The notes under the pieces: generated by a model
What the model saw: only the letters and a program-made list of their open reading frames with translations
Told to the model about the DNA's origin: nothing
The model's database searches: none
DNA from: Bedellia somnulentella
Lineage: Eukaryota; Arthropoda; Insecta; Lepidoptera; Bedelliidae
Length of the DNA: 64,000 nucleotides
Reading direction: 5' to 3'
Assembly (NCBI GenBank): GCA_963576735.1
Contig: OY755186.1
Location: 14,867,970 to 14,931,969, forward strand
Made by a program: the position numbers and the translations under genes
Shown: in pieces, positions 62,819 through 64,000 of the stretch
Layout: each line of letters opens with the position of its first letter
How positions within the stretch are numbered: the stretch's first letter is position 1

Positions 62819-63061
62819 CGCTGTGTAGTTCCGGCTTAGAACGTCACTACTCCTTCCTACCCACGGGTGTCGTAAGAGGCGACTAAAGGTATGGGGCTTT
62901 TTAAGTGGTTTTTCGACGACGCGGTTGGAGACCCATCACCAACGATACTTTATTTCTACCACCTTGTCCCCTATCAACGTGCAAATGTAGCTGAGGAGTT
63001 TCTAGCTCTAAAGCTACCCCTTTTTGGGATTTATGGGCGTGAGTATATGTGTGTACGTATG
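62819..63061 (+). repeat. SINE-A, TTTCTAG subfamily, full length
   Basis: CTGTGTAGTTCCGGCTTAGA to GGCGTGAGTATATGTGTG, with GAGTTTCTAGCTCTAAAGCT. The tail reads GGGCGTGAG, as in LINE-alpha (CGGCGTGAG), rather than AGCCGTGAG. Confidence 0.88.
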
Positions 63062-63334
63062 TTTTATATAGAATTCATTTTTTGGTAAGCTATACATCTC
63101 AACGGGAAACAACTCGTTATCAAGTGGAAGATTTAGTTGTTATCTTATTTGCTTTCGACGATTATGTTACTTGTACAAGATAAATTATATTTTGGTAATG
63201 ATGTCGAGGGAAAGATAATTTACAGTTTTTTTAGACAGCAATGTGGTAACTGAGAATATTTTGGTTCATATTTAGTCATGTATCAGTGCAAATCAGCTAA
63301 ATTCTTGCCTTTTATCTTATCACATTGATTATGT

Positions 63335-63577
63335 ACTTATACATACTCACGGCTATAAATCCCTAGAAGGGGTAGCCAGAGCTTCAAAACATGAAATTCC
63401 TTAGCCACTTTTGGACTTGAGTGGTGGAAAGATTGTAAAATAAAGGTTATTGGTGATGGGACTCCAGCCACAATGCCAACAACTTCGTTATATCCCCAAA
63501 CCCCTTAGTCACCTCTTACGAACACCCATGAGTAGATACGGGTTAGTAGTATTCTAAGCTAACACTACACAGCTAAT
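63335..63577 (-). repeat. SINE-A, full length
   Basis: ATACTCACGGCTATAAATCC to CTAAGCTAACACTACACAGC on the minus strand, moderately diverged in the middle. Confidence 0.85.
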
Positions 63578-64000
63578 TATATAGCTCTAGATTATGTATT
63601 TTTGGGAAATGTAAGTTCTTTTTTTTATTTGCTATTTAAAATTGAATATTTAACTTAAGTTATCTGATTCTTGGAGTACGTTTTGCTTGGACAGATTATT
63701 CACATGATTAGGAACTGTCACATGTCGTATTACAATTCAATTTTTTCTTCAATGGCCTTTGACCGTGTTTTAACACAGTAACTTTGCCAACGTCCAGTGA
63801 AAAGAAAACACATATTGAAAAGTTAAGAAAATTTTGAAACTGATTAACAGACACTCATTGATCATTCATGGTTGAAAAATAAAATAAATATTAACAACAA
63901 AATATTTACTACAAAATTAACAATATGAACAAAAAGAATGCATTATAATTTTATATTAGGGACCTTGATGAAATGACACAAAGTTTTAATGAATACACAA
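63578..64000. other. Right edge, nothing certain
   Basis: 63675-63790 has a faint minus-strand SINE-B pattern (GTACGTTTTGCTTGGACAGA). Otherwise AT-rich and unassigned up to the window end. Confidence 0.4.

Overview
This is a window of animal nuclear DNA that looks like a moth or butterfly (Lepidoptera). It is AT-rich, has GT-AG introns, and is packed with repeats: lepidopteran-type non-LTR retrotransposons (LINEs), tRNA-headed SINEs, Helitrons with the 5' TCTATACT and 3' CTAG ends familiar from Lepidoptera, hAT and pogo-like DNA transposons, and TA-flanked MITEs. No CRISPR, operon or bacterial feature is present. Order and species are inferred from repeat and gene style, not from a database match.

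Host genes are few. (1) A 17-codon first coding exon on the minus strand at 10119-10170, followed by a consensus splice donor, reads like the N-terminus of sarcoplasmic calcium-binding protein; the rest of that gene would lie to the left, in or beyond a repeat-filled first intron. (2) A complete two-exon gene on the plus strand (14352-15296) encodes a TXNDC15-like ER thioredoxin-domain membrane protein. (3) A complete three-exon gene on the minus strand (21929 to 17310) encodes glyoxylate/hydroxypyruvate reductase (GRHPR), with two in-frame starts, the upstream one adding a mitochondrial-type presequence. (4) A 49-aa single-membrane-segment ORF lies just upstream of GRHPR on the same strand. 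(5) A possible promoter and first non-coding exon lies near 60.6-60.9 kb.

Everything else is mobile DNA, named here for reference. SINE-A is about 245 bp, with head GTGTAGTGTCGGCTTAGAAT and tail (ATGT)n; about 35 copies or fragments. SINE-B is about 350-385 bp with a tRNA head TAGCCCAGTGGGTAGAACAC. SINE-C has the tRNA head TAGCTCAGTTGGCAGAGC. SINE-D has the tRNA head GTGGCCAAGTGGATAGGCG. LINE-alpha is an endonuclease/RT element with the YADD motif (24.0, 32.6, 40.8 kb and fragments). LINE-beta is at 4.9-7.1 kb, LINE-gamma at 25.5-32.6 kb with a relative at 30.7-31.9 kb, LINE-delta at 45.0-46.4 kb, and jockey-like fragments lie at 12.1 and 18.4 kb.

Layout: 0-10 kb is SINEs plus LINE-beta nested in an old LINE-alpha. 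10-22 kb is the gene-bearing part, with SINEs and MITEs between and within genes. 24-33 kb is a four-level nest: LINE-alpha split by LINE-gamma, which is itself split by a hAT element and by a SINE-C trimer, whose third unit is split by another LINE. 33-50 kb is SINE-rich with a second LINE-alpha, a hAT MITE, large palindromes, LINE-delta and an unclassified TIR transposon. 50-64 kb is older repeats, two Helitrons each inside a SINE-A, and a decayed pogo-like transposon.

The most interesting system-level signal is that LINE-alpha, SINE-A and SINE-B end in related 3' sequences (CTCTG-C-TACCCC ... CGTGA ... ATGT repeats). This suggests that two unrelated SINE heads have taken up the 3' end of one LINE and use its machinery.
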